From the NCBI GenBank assembly GCA_030150085.1, contig JASLGJ010000493.1, forward strand, positions 1 through 13,033: a stretch of DNA of 13,033 bases, written 5' to 3'. The notes under the pieces are model-generated. The model ran no database searches, was not told the DNA's origin, and was given only the letters and a program-made list of their open reading frames with translations. Shown one piece after another: positions 1 to 5,894 of this stretch. Both the position numbers and the translations under genes were made by a program. The DNA comes from Candidatus Elarobacter sp. (GTDB taxonomy: Bacteria; Vulcanimicrobiota; Vulcanimicrobiia; Vulcanimicrobiales; Vulcanimicrobiaceae). How positions within the stretch are numbered: the stretch's first letter is position 1; every line of letters starts with the position of its first letter.

Positions 1-157
1 GAAGCTCCCCGACAACTTCCAGACCGCGGAGTTCTTGCTGGAGAAGGGCGCGATCGACATGGTCGTCGACCGCCGCGAGTTGAAAGATCGCCTGCTGCGC
101 TTGCTGGACTATGGCGTCGGCGCGGCGAACGATGCGCGCACGGAGGCGAGCGCGTGA
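1..157 (+). CDS. accD: Acetyl-CoA carboxylase carboxyltransferase beta subunit, C-terminal end (partial)
   Basis: This is the 3' end of a gene entering from the left edge; the frame starts at base 2 and stops with TGA at 155-157, leaving 51 residues. The stretch [20 protein letters not shown] followed by [15 protein letters not shown] is the typical end of AccD, whose family commonly closes with a segment on the pattern PEGFQ-(S/T)-AEFLLEHG-(A/M)-ID and an amphipathic helix. AccD and AccA form the carboxyltransferase half of acetyl-CoA carboxylase, which makes malonyl-CoA for fatty acid synthesis in the cytoplasm. The zinc finger and the catalytic part lie outside the window. The identity is strengthened by accA starting inside its stop codon (GTGA overlap, 154-157). 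The last dozen residues, rich in Ala, Glu and Arg, are a lineage-specific tail. Confidence 0.93.
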   Translation, partial: KLPDNFQTAEFLLEKGAIDMVVDRRELKDRLLRLLDYGVGAANDARTEASA

Positions 158-1101
158 ACGTCATCGTCGAGCGTGAGAAGGGGCTGCTCGAGCTCGAGCA
201 GCGCATCAGCGAGCTCAAGGCGCAGGCCGCGCAGCAGCCGGTCGACATGAGCGCCGAGATCGCCGCGCTCGAAGGCAAGTACCGCCAGATCGAGCGCGAC
301 ATCTTCGGCACGATGACGCCCTGGCAGCGGGTCAACATGGCGCGCCATCCCAAGCGCCCGCTGGGCTCGCAGTACCTGGCCGCGCTGGACCAATTCGACG
401 AATTGCACGGCGACCGCCACTTCCGCGACGACCACGCGATCGTGGGCGGCTTCGCCAAGCTGCGCGGGCGGCGCATCGTGGCGATCGCGCAAGACAAGGG
501 CCGCGACACCAAGGAGAAGGTCTACCGCAACTTCGGCATGCCTTCGCCCGAGGGCTACCGCAAGGCGATCCGCCTGGTGAAGCTGGCCGACCACCTGGGC
601 TTGCCGGTGGTCACCTTCGTCGACACCAGCGGGGCCGATCCGGGCATCGGCTCGGAGGAGCGGGCCCAGTCCGAGGCCATCGCGCAGTCGCTCTACGAGC
701 TGGCCGAGGCGCGCGTGCCGATCGTCGCGACGGTCATCGGCGAGGGCGGCTCGGGCGGCGCGCTCGCGCTGGGTCTGGCCGACCGGGTCCTGATGCTGCA
801 GCACGCGGTGTACTCGGTGGCCTCGCCCGAAGGCGCGGCCGCGATCCTGTGGGGCGACGCCGCGCGGGCCGAGGAAGCCGCGACCCGGCTCAAGCTGACC
901 TCCGACGACCTGATCGCGTTCGGGATCGTGGACGAGATCGTGCCCGAGCCGGTCGGCGGCGCGCACCGCGATCCCGAGGGCACCATCGCCCGCGTCCTGG
1001 CCGCGGTCGACACGGCGCTGGGCACGCTCGGTGCGCTCGCGCCCGAGACCCTGCGCGAGCGCCGCTACGCCAAGTTCCGCCGCATCGGAGCCGCCACGTA
1101 G
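154..1101 (+). CDS. accA: Acetyl-CoA carboxylase carboxyltransferase alpha subunit
   Basis: The 315-residue product is the usual length for AccA. It pairs with AccD to transfer the carboxyl group from carboxybiotin to acetyl-CoA, giving malonyl-CoA. The N-terminal helical part (about residues 1-85) contains the family segment with [16 protein letters not shown]. The crotonase-fold core contains [20 protein letters not shown], the segment [36 protein letters not shown] and the oxyanion-type glycine motif [12 protein letters not shown] at about 196-207. The start is GTG 154, which overlaps the accD stop by four bases and matches the typical N-terminus length, so translation is probably coupled to accD to keep the subunits stoichiometric. 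A GTG-started small gene begins at 1103, right after the TAG stop. No key residue appears to be missing. Identity is secure. Confidence 0.97.
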   Translation: MNVIVEREKGLLELEQRISELKAQAAQQPVDMSAEIAALEGKYRQIERDIFGTMTPWQRVNMARHPKRPLGSQYLAALDQFDELHGDRHFRDDHAIVGGFAKLRGRRIVAIAQDKGRDTKEKVYRNFGMPSPEGYRKAIRLVKLADHLGLPVVTFVDTSGADPGIGSEERAQSEAIAQSLYELAEARVPIVATVIGEGGSGGALALGLADRVLMLQHAVYSVASPEGAAAILWGDAARAEEAATRLKLTSDDLIAFGIVDEIVPEPVGGAHRDPEGTIARVLAAVDTALGTLGALAPETLRERRYAKFRRIGAAT

Positions 1102-1102
1102 G

Positions 1103-1435
1103 GTGGGGCGCGCGACGCTGTTCCGCTACCTGGGCCGGGTCGGCATCGTGTCGGTCGCGCTGGTCGTGCTGTCGCTGATCGGGGTGCAGTACGCGCGGGT
1201 GATCGGGCGCAACGTCGCGCTCGCCAACGACCTGCGCGCGGTGCAGAACGACGTCGTGAGCCTCAAGGAGCGGCGCGCGCAGCAGCAGCGCGAGCTGAGC
1301 CGCCTCTCCGACCCGCGCGGCGCGGTGCCCGAGATCCACGACCGCCTGCACCTGGTCGGCGACGACGAGGCGATCATCTACCTCAAACGCAACCGCACGT
1401 CCGTCCCGCAGCCGCAGCGAGGAACGGACTTGTGA
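1103..1435 (+). CDS. FtsB/DivIC-like septum formation initiator protein
   Basis: The likely product has 110 residues from GTG 1103, one base after the accA stop. A longer frame reaches upstream to ATG 1031, but it would run inside accA and add a low-complexity Arg/Pro/Ser leader, so the GTG start is preferred. The layout seen is a short basic N-terminus, one membrane segment at about residues 13-29 (IVSVALVVLSLIGVQYA), then a heptad-like, Gln/Arg/Leu-rich stretch at about 38-68 consistent with a coiled coil, and a short C-terminal part with the segment ending EAIIYLKRN. This is the architecture of the FtsB/DivIC family, single-pass divisome proteins that bind FtsL and FtsQ/DivIB at the septum. 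The sequence itself is poorly conserved, as usual for this family, so the call rests on architecture and on the following S1-like gene (compare divIC-yabR in Bacillus). The next gene overlaps the stop by four bases (GTGA). Confidence 0.72.
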   Translation: MGRATLFRYLGRVGIVSVALVVLSLIGVQYARVIGRNVALANDLRAVQNDVVSLKERRAQQQRELSRLSDPRGAVPEIHDRLHLVGDDEAIIYLKRNRTSVPQPQRGTDL

Positions 1436-1830
1436 GCGAGCGCGTGCGCGGGAGCGTGATCAACGTGCACGGCCTGGGCGCCACGGTGCGGCTCGAGGAC
1501 GGCCGGCTGGTCGCCGCGCCGATCGGCGACGTCAACAAGAACCGCGCCGCCTACACCCGCGCCGCCGAGCACAAGGACGTCACGCTGCCCTTCGACCTGG
1601 TCGGCAAGATGGTGGTGATCGCCCAGACCCGGGTCGACGAGGTGGCCCCGACCACGCCCGCCCCGGCCCTGACCGACCCCTCGTTCGAAGCCCAGATCGC
1701 GCAGTACCTGAAGTCGACCGAGGAGTGGGCCCCGCCCGACCGCCCGCAGCCGTTCGAGCGCCACCTCGTCCGCAAGCGCCAGCGCGCCCGCCACTTCGAG
1801 AGCGCCGAACGTCCCGCGCCGCAATCTTGA
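1432..1830 (+). CDS. Small S1-like (OB-fold) putative RNA-binding protein
   Basis: The product has 132 residues from GTG 1432, overlapping the FtsB-like gene's stop by four bases. The first 30-35 residues (VRGSVINVHGLGATVRLEDG then RLVAAPIGDV) resemble the first strands of an S1 OB-fold: G-x-V, a central G-A/G-x-V-x-L turn, an acidic-Gly hairpin and a following hydrophobic strand. A second hydrophobic strand (GKMVVIAQTRVDEV) follows at about 58-71. The C-terminal third is Pro- and Arg-rich with a basic segment near HLVRKRQRARHFE, which could contact RNA. Position after a DivIC/FtsB-type gene parallels yabR, an S1-domain gene next to divIC in Bacillus. In Actinobacteria the equivalent slot between ftsB and ppx/gppA is taken by DUF501, another possible identity. 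The S1 call is tentative. Confidence 0.5.
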   Translation: MSERVRGSVINVHGLGATVRLEDGRLVAAPIGDVNKNRAAYTRAAEHKDVTLPFDLVGKMVVIAQTRVDEVAPTTPAPALTDPSFEAQIAQYLKSTEEWAPPDRPQPFERHLVRKRQRARHFESAERPAPQS

Positions 1831-1876
1831 GCTTGCCTTAAGCCCGAGCCGAGGCACGCGGTGCGCCGTCGCCGAA

Positions 1877-2767
1877 GTGTCCGACATTATGCCCGTGGGA
1901 GAAGCACGCGTCGACCCGGTCAAGGTTCCCGGCTCGTTCGTCCGGCTGCAAGGCGCCTACTCCGGTCTGCGCGCCGCCGAGCAGCGCGTGGCCGACTTCA
2001 TCCTGGCCCACCCCGACGAGCTGATCTACCTGACCGTGACGGAGCTCGCGGAGCGCACCAACACCAGTGAGTCGACCGTGGTGCGGCTGACCCAGAAGAT
2101 CGGCTACAAGGGCTACCAGGAGTTCAAGATCGTGCTGGCGCGCGATCTGGTCGAGCCGACGACCGAGATCTACGCCGCGATCGAGCCCGGCGACGACCTG
2201 CGCACGGTCAAGACCAAGGTCTTCCAGGCCAACGCCCAGGCCCTGCGCGACACGATCGAGGTGCTCGACGACGGCGAGCTGCGGCGCGCGGTCGGCGCGC
2301 TCGCGGGCGCCAACCGGGTCGAGATCTACGGCGTGGGCGGGAGCGCGCCGCTCGCGCTGGACGCCTACCACAAGTTCCTCAAGCTCGGCATGCGCGCGAT
2401 CGCGCTGGCCGACGGCGACCTGATGGCGATGTCCTCGTCGCTGCTCGCGGCGGGCGACGTGGCGCTGGGCATCTCGCACACCGGCGCCAGCCGCGACGTG
2501 ACCGACGCGCTGGGGCGGGCCAAGGAGCGCGGCGCGACGACGATCTGCATCACCCACCGCTCGACCTCGCCGATCACCAAGGTCTCCGACATCGTGCTGG
2601 TCACCGCGGCCAAGCAGACCGCCTTCCGCAGCGACGCCAGCTCCAGCCGCATCGCCCAGCTCACGATCATCGACACGCTCTACGTCGGCGTCGCGCACGA
2701 GAACCACGCCCGCTCGCTGGAGATGATCGAGCGCACCCGCCAAGCCACTGCCGCCAAGCGCTATTAG
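1877..2767 (+). CDS. RpiR/MurR-family transcriptional regulator with SIS domain
   Basis: The 296-residue product is the normal size for RpiR-type regulators. The N-terminal helix-turn-helix (about 28-95) shows LRAAEQRVADFILAHPDELI followed by TVTELAERTNTSESTVVRLT and the family's IGYKGYQEFKI. The SIS sugar-isomerase domain (about 130-265) contains VEIYGVGGSAPLALDAYHKF, then ALGISHTGASRDV, where the Ser/Thr residues normally bind a sugar phosphate, and later ICITHRSTSPITK. The family controls sugar-phosphate or amino-sugar genes, with the SIS domain as effector sensor. No sugar gene is adjacent, so its target is unknown; it sits 46 bases after the S1-like gene and abuts a methyltransferase gene. 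The start could be GTG 1877 or ATG 1889; neither has a good Shine-Dalgarno sequence. Confidence 0.9.
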   Translation: MSDIMPVGEARVDPVKVPGSFVRLQGAYSGLRAAEQRVADFILAHPDELIYLTVTELAERTNTSESTVVRLTQKIGYKGYQEFKIVLARDLVEPTTEIYAAIEPGDDLRTVKTKVFQANAQALRDTIEVLDDGELRRAVGALAGANRVEIYGVGGSAPLALDAYHKFLKLGMRAIALADGDLMAMSSSLLAAGDVALGISHTGASRDVTDALGRAKERGATTICITHRSTSPITKVSDIVLVTAAKQTAFRSDASSSRIAQLTIIDTLYVGVAHENHARSLEMIERTRQATAAKRY

Positions 2768-3409
2768 GTGGTCCCCGCCGCGCTGCGGTCCGCACCGTGG
2801 AAACGAAGCTTGAGCGGCCGGCGCGCCGGACAGCGCTTCGACGCCGAGCAGGGCGTCACGACCGAGGCGCTGGTGTTCCTGGGCGAGCTCGATCCCGAGG
2901 CGATCGGCCCGGCGCTCGAGCACGCCACGCACTACGAGCCGACCCCGGTCGCGCAGGCAGAGGCGCTCCTCGACGCTTCGCCGCTGCGGCCCGAGCGCGC
3001 GACCTTCGTCGACCTCGGCGCGGGGATGGGGCGGGTGCTGCTGCTCGCCGCGCGGCGGCCGTTCAAGGCGGTGGTGGGGGTCGAGGTCTCGCCCGCGCTG
3101 ACCGAGATCGCGCGCGAGAACCTGGCCGCCGCGCGCGACCCGCTGCGCGCCGCGCGCGACCTGCGCCTGGTGCGCGCCGACGCGAGCGGGTACCGCTTCC
3201 CGCCCGGGGATCTGGTCGTGTATCTCTACAATCCCTTCGCCGCGCCGGTCCTGGACGCGGTGCTGATCAACCTGCGCGCCGGCGGCGCGCGCCGTGAGGT
3301 AGTCATGCTCTATCACACCCCCGTCGAGCGCGCGACGATCGATGCGAGCGAGGCCTTCGAGCTGGTCGACGACCTGGGCTTCGGCCTGGTCTACCGGTTG
3401 CGCCGCTGA
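2768..3409 (+). CDS. Class I SAM-dependent methyltransferase, substrate unknown
   Basis: The product has 213 residues if it starts at GTG 2768, directly after the TAG of the RpiR-type gene; a start further in is possible because the first 20 residues are basic and unlike a domain. A Rossmann methyltransferase core is visible: motif I at 81-90 (VDLGAGMGRV), an acidic residue at the end of strand 2 (E106 in VVGVEVS) that would bind the SAM ribose, and at 151-157 VYLYNPF, a motif-IV-like stretch. The Y-N-P-F/D form occurs in small bacterial methyltransferases related to the DOT1-like fold; this does not fix a substrate. The upstream segment EHATHYEPTPVAQAEALLD looks like a cap helix. The stop overlaps the next methyltransferase by one base (TGATG). 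The two enzymes are not obvious duplicates. Confidence 0.82.
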   Translation: MVPAALRSAPWKRSLSGRRAGQRFDAEQGVTTEALVFLGELDPEAIGPALEHATHYEPTPVAQAEALLDASPLRPERATFVDLGAGMGRVLLLAARRPFKAVVGVEVSPALTEIARENLAAARDPLRAARDLRLVRADASGYRFPPGDLVVYLYNPFAAPVLDAVLINLRAGGARREVVMLYHTPVERATIDASEAFELVDDLGFGLVYRLRR

Positions 3410-4143
3410 TGCCCGACAGCTTCAGCGACGGCGGCTACCGCGCGTTCCTGGGCGGGCTGCCGTTCAATCGCACGCGCGGCAAGATGGTCACCGCGATCGG
3501 CGGCGAGTTCGTCGCCTTCGGGATCGTCGAGCGCGAGCTGCTGGCCTACTACGGGCTGCGCCCCGAGCACAGCCTGGTCGACGTCGGCTGCGGTGCGGGC
3601 CGGCTGAGCGCGGCCCTGCGCGACACCCACCGCGGCCCGTACCTGGGCACCGACGTCGTGCCCGCCCTCTTGCAGGAGGCGAGCGCGGCCGCGAGCCGGC
3701 CCGACTGGCGCTTCGAGCACACCGCCGGCGCGGCGATTCCGGTCGCCCCGGGCAGCGCCGACTTCGTGTGCTTCTTCTCGATCTTCACCCACCTGCTGCA
3801 CGAGCAGGCCTACCTGTACCTCGAAGCGGCGCGCGACGCGCTCGTGCCGGGCGGGCGGATCGTGCTCTCGTTCCTGGAGTACCGCGTCCCCTCGCACTGG
3901 CACGTGTTCGCCGAGACCGTCAAGGCCGCGCGGGTCGACCAGCGCCCGATCCTCAACGTGTTCATCAGCCGCGAGGCGCTGGAGGCGTGGGCCGCGCACC
4001 TCGGGCTGCGCATCGTCGACCTGCGCGACGGGAGCGAGCGGTTCGTGCCGCTGCCGCACCCGGTCACGCTCGACAGCGGCGAGGTGATGGAAGGCTTCGG
4101 CTGCCTGGGCCAGTCGATCTGCGTGCTGGAAAAGCCGGCCTGA
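3409..4143 (+). CDS. Class I SAM-dependent methyltransferase (type 11/25-like), substrate unknown
   Basis: The 244-residue product starts at ATG 3409, sharing the A of the previous gene's TGA. Core motifs are clear: SLVDVGCGAGRLSAAL (motif I, about 55-70), D82 in YLGTDVV at the strand 2 end, the motif-IV-like DFVCFFSIFTHLLHEQ (about 118-133), and the post-core segment DALVPGGRIVLSFLEYRVPS typical of small-molecule methyltransferases. The N-terminal 40 residues (FLGGLPFNRTRGKMV) form a cap resembling that of sugar- or lipid-modifying enzymes, but the substrate cannot be read. It is tightly coupled to the upstream methyltransferase and followed six bases later by the gppA-type gene. A role in modifying a cell-envelope component would fit the neighbourhood, but this is only inference. 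Confidence 0.85.
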   Translation: MPDSFSDGGYRAFLGGLPFNRTRGKMVTAIGGEFVAFGIVERELLAYYGLRPEHSLVDVGCGAGRLSAALRDTHRGPYLGTDVVPALLQEASAAASRPDWRFEHTAGAAIPVAPGSADFVCFFSIFTHLLHEQAYLYLEAARDALVPGGRIVLSFLEYRVPSHWHVFAETVKAARVDQRPILNVFISREALEAWAAHLGLRIVDLRDGSERFVPLPHPVTLDSGEVMEGFGCLGQSICVLEKPA

Positions 4144-4149
4144 TCGCCG

Positions 4150-5085
4150 GTGGTTCGCGCGCTCGTCTCCATCGGCACCAACTCGACCCGCTTGCTCGTC
4201 CTCGACGGCATGCTGCGGGTCGCCTCCGAATCGCGCGGCACGCGCATCGGCACCGGAATCGGCGTCACCGGCGCGATCGATTCGGCCGCGCGGGCGCGCA
4301 CGCTGGCCGCGGTCGACGACTATTTGGGCCTGGCCCGCGCGCGCGGCACGGTGCAGGTCGACGCCATCGCGACCAGCGCGCTGCGCCGCGCCAGCGACGG
4401 CGAAGCGTTCGGAGCCGAGGTCGCGGCGCGCGTCGGCATCGCGCCGCGCGTGCTCAGCGGGGCCGAGGAGGCGACCTACTCGTTCCTCGGCGCGACCTCG
4501 GTGTGCGACGGCGAGCAGCCGGTGGCGGTGCTCGACGTCGGCGGCGGCAGCACGGAGCTGGCCGTCGACATCCCGTCCTGGGCCCGGGTCACCGGCACGG
4601 TCGAGCGGACGTTCTCGCTCGAGGTCGGCGCGGTGCGCCTGGCCGAGCGCTACCCCGCGCTGCTCGGCGCGCGCGCGCTGGGCGACGACGAGCGGCGCGC
4701 GCTCGACGAGGCGGCCCGGGCCGACGTCGCGGCGGTGCTCGGCCCGTACGGCGCGGTGCGCGGCTTCGCCGAGCTGATCGCGGTCGGCGGCACGGTCTTC
4801 ACCGCCGCGGCGATGGTCGCCGGCGGCCTGCGCGACGGCGCGACGATGACCCGCGCCGACCGCGAGCGCCTGATCGCCGAGCTGCTCGCGCGCGACCTCG
4901 CCGACCGCAAGGCGATGCCCCACATCCGCCCCCAGCGCGCCGACATCCTGGCCGCCGGCCTGATCGTGGTCGACGAAGCCTGCCGCCTGCTCGACGTCGA
5001 CGAGCTGACCGTCAGCGAAGCCGACCTCCTCTTGGGCTACCTCAACTCCCCGGCCTACCGGGCCGCCCCGTTCCCCAAGCGGTAG
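4150..5085 (+). CDS. Ppx/GppA-family exopolyphosphatase / guanosine pentaphosphate phosphatase
   Basis: The 311-residue product from GTG 4150 matches the short two-domain form of the family, lacking the extra C-terminal HD-like domains of E. coli Ppx. These actin-fold enzymes hydrolyse polyphosphate and/or pppGpp. Visible motifs are phosphate-1 SIGTNSTRLLV (7-17), AIATSALRRASDG (about 72-84), the segment SGAEEATYSFLGA with the candidate catalytic Glu at 106/107, phosphate-2 LDVGGGSTEL (128-137) and SLEVGAVRLAERY. The C-terminal segment LTVSEADLLLGYL parallels the family's ITVS-x-x-x-L-R-x-G. The usual Asp of phosphate-1 (D-x-G-T/S-N-S) is Ser7 here, an oddity. Ppx/GppA genes follow ftsB in Actinobacteria, so finding one a few genes after a FtsB-like gene is a familiar neighbourhood. 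Whether polyphosphate or pppGpp is the substrate cannot be decided. Confidence 0.9.
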   Translation: MVRALVSIGTNSTRLLVLDGMLRVASESRGTRIGTGIGVTGAIDSAARARTLAAVDDYLGLARARGTVQVDAIATSALRRASDGEAFGAEVAARVGIAPRVLSGAEEATYSFLGATSVCDGEQPVAVLDVGGGSTELAVDIPSWARVTGTVERTFSLEVGAVRLAERYPALLGARALGDDERRALDEAARADVAAVLGPYGAVRGFAELIAVGGTVFTAAAMVAGGLRDGATMTRADRERLIAELLARDLADRKAMPHIRPQRADILAAGLIVVDEACRLLDVDELTVSEADLLLGYLNSPAYRAAPFPKR

Positions 5086-5114
5086 CGCGGCTCCGGACGC
5101 CGAAACGGGGGCGC

Positions 5115-5454
5115 GGGATGATGGTGGAATCGGCAGACACAGCAGACTTGTGATCCATGAGCCGGCCGGACGGAAACGCCGGCCGGGATGCGCTCAAAGT
5201 CGGCGAACTCGTCGCGCTCCAGCGCACGACAACGCCGAGCCAAGCCGCACCGTCGCCTCGGTGGCACTGCGGAAGGTGTAGAGACTGGACGGGCGCGGCC
5301 TACCGGAACGTTCGCTGAACGCTCCCACGGTCAAGGCACAGTCCGGACCACGAACGCGGCGCCTCCTCACCGAGACGCCGCGGCGGCGAAAGCCGAAGTG
5401 GTGCGAAAATCTGCAGCCCGCAAGGGCATCCGGGTTCGAGCCCCGGTCATCCCA
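5115..5454 (+). tRNA. tRNA-Leu(UAA), interrupted by a group I intron
   Basis: The 5' exon is 5115-5149 and the 3' exon 5406-5454, giving an 84-base tRNA without encoded CCA. Acceptor stem GGGATGA (5115-5121) pairs with TCATCCC (5447-5453), discriminator A5454. The D arm spans 5124-5140 with G-T-G paired to C-A-C. The anticodon stem GCAGA (5142-5146) pairs with TCTGC (5410-5414). The joined loop reads CTTAAAA, so the anticodon is UAA. The long variable arm GCCC-GCAA-GGGC (5416-5427) marks a class II tRNA such as Leu. The T arm is CCGGG-TTCGAGC-CCCGG (5430-5446). The gene starts 29 bases after the gppA-type stop with no obvious promoter of its own, so read-through from the upstream operon is possible. 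CCA must be added by tRNA nucleotidyltransferase. Confidence 0.96.
5150..5405 (+). ncRNA. Group I self-splicing intron (IC3-like) in the tRNA-Leu(UAA) anticodon
   Basis: This 256-base intron lies between U34 and A35. It follows a U (5149) and ends in G (5405), as group I introns do. Helices traced: P1 5147-5151/5157-5161 with U5149·G5159 at the splice site; P2 CCGGCCGG 5162-5169/5179-5186 capped by GAAA; P3 5190-5195/5291-5296; P4 5200-5205/5233-5238; P5 5209-5217/5222-5229; P6 5245-5249/5268-5272; P7 GACT 5283-5286/AGTC 5340-5343, the guanosine-binding helix; P8 5299-5305/5328-5336; P9 5347-5351/5398-5402; P9.1 5356-5361/5376-5381; P9.2 with GAAA loop 5385-5394. Core strings such as GAGCCAAGCC and GGAAGGTGTAGAGACT closely resemble what I recall of the Anabaena tRNA-Leu intron. 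There is no room for a homing endonuclease. Self-splicing is inferred, not shown. Confidence 0.95.
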
Positions 5455-5894
5455 TTATGTGCCACAACGGTGGCATCGCCCATCCGTTGTCGTAATACCG
5501 TCCCAGGGAGCGTGACGAGGTCTTCATCGCAGCCGTACAATGTAATCGGAGCATTGCCCGGGCTCGGAGGCACGCCGTCGAATAAACGAAAGACTGCGCC
5601 TCGCGACGCGATCTCTATTTGGGTAGCCCCAACGGGATCCGAACCGTCCAAGTGGGTCCTGGCAGGTCCCTGGGAGTACCGGAGAATCCGTAACAGCGCG
5701 GTTTTCGCGCATTCTCGTCCCGGCGCGTCTGGCCCAATCCGGTCCGAAATAGACGCGTCTGTTAGACGGCTGTTAGATCGGATGGGAACCCGCCTCGTTT
5801 CCGTTGGACCTAACCCGGGCTCAGGACGGCTTCTTGGAGGAATGCTTTTCAACCGTTACGGCGTAGGGCAATCCGCCAATCGCTCGTACGGGTG
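5455..5894. other. Convergent intergenic region with no recognisable gene
   Basis: These 440 bases lie between the 3' ends of tRNA-Leu (+) and the J-domain gene (-). G+C is near 60%, lower than in the neighbouring genes. Long open frames cross it on both strands, but they run into the tRNA and intron and translate into compositionally random protein without motifs. Visible structure is minor: the hairpin at 5459-5476, a 10-base palindrome AGACGCGTCT (5751-5760), a direct repeat CTGTTAGA at 5759-5766 and 5770-5777 (period 11), and CCCGGGCTC at 5557-5565 and 5814-5822. No copy of the tRNA 3' end, which would mark an integrated element, was found. Confidence 0.6.
5459..5476 (+). other. Hairpin just after tRNA-Leu
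   Basis: TGCCAC (5460-5465) and GTGGCA (5470-5475) form a 6-bp stem with loop AACG, extendable by one G·T pair. It begins five bases after the tRNA discriminator. No T-tract follows, so it is not a classical intrinsic terminator; it could mark the 3' boundary of the precursor or help processing. Confidence 0.45.

Noticed and set aside
1838..3316. Long minus-strand open frame opposite the RpiR-type and methyltransferase genes
   Set aside because: It is an antisense shadow: the plus strand encodes clear HTH, SIS and SAM motifs, while the minus translation is His/Arg/Gly-rich with no motif.
3391..4923. Long minus-strand open frame of about 510 codons opposite the second methyltransferase and gppA-type genes
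   Set aside because: It is an antisense shadow with no domain; the plus-strand genes have conserved motifs throughout.
5629..5654. Possible minus-strand tRNA fragment (GGTTCGGATCC-like T-loop motif)
   Set aside because: The flanking bases do not form a five-pair T stem, and no matching 5' acceptor strand or anticodon arm is found upstream.
5367..5852. Minus-strand 161-codon open frame over the spacer and tRNA
   Set aside because: It runs antisense into the tRNA and intron P9 region and has no recognisable domain; high G+C commonly gives such frames.
5447..5894. Attachment site or integrated element at the tRNA-Leu 3' end
   Set aside because: No second copy of the tRNA 3' end, integrase or mobility gene is present in the window.
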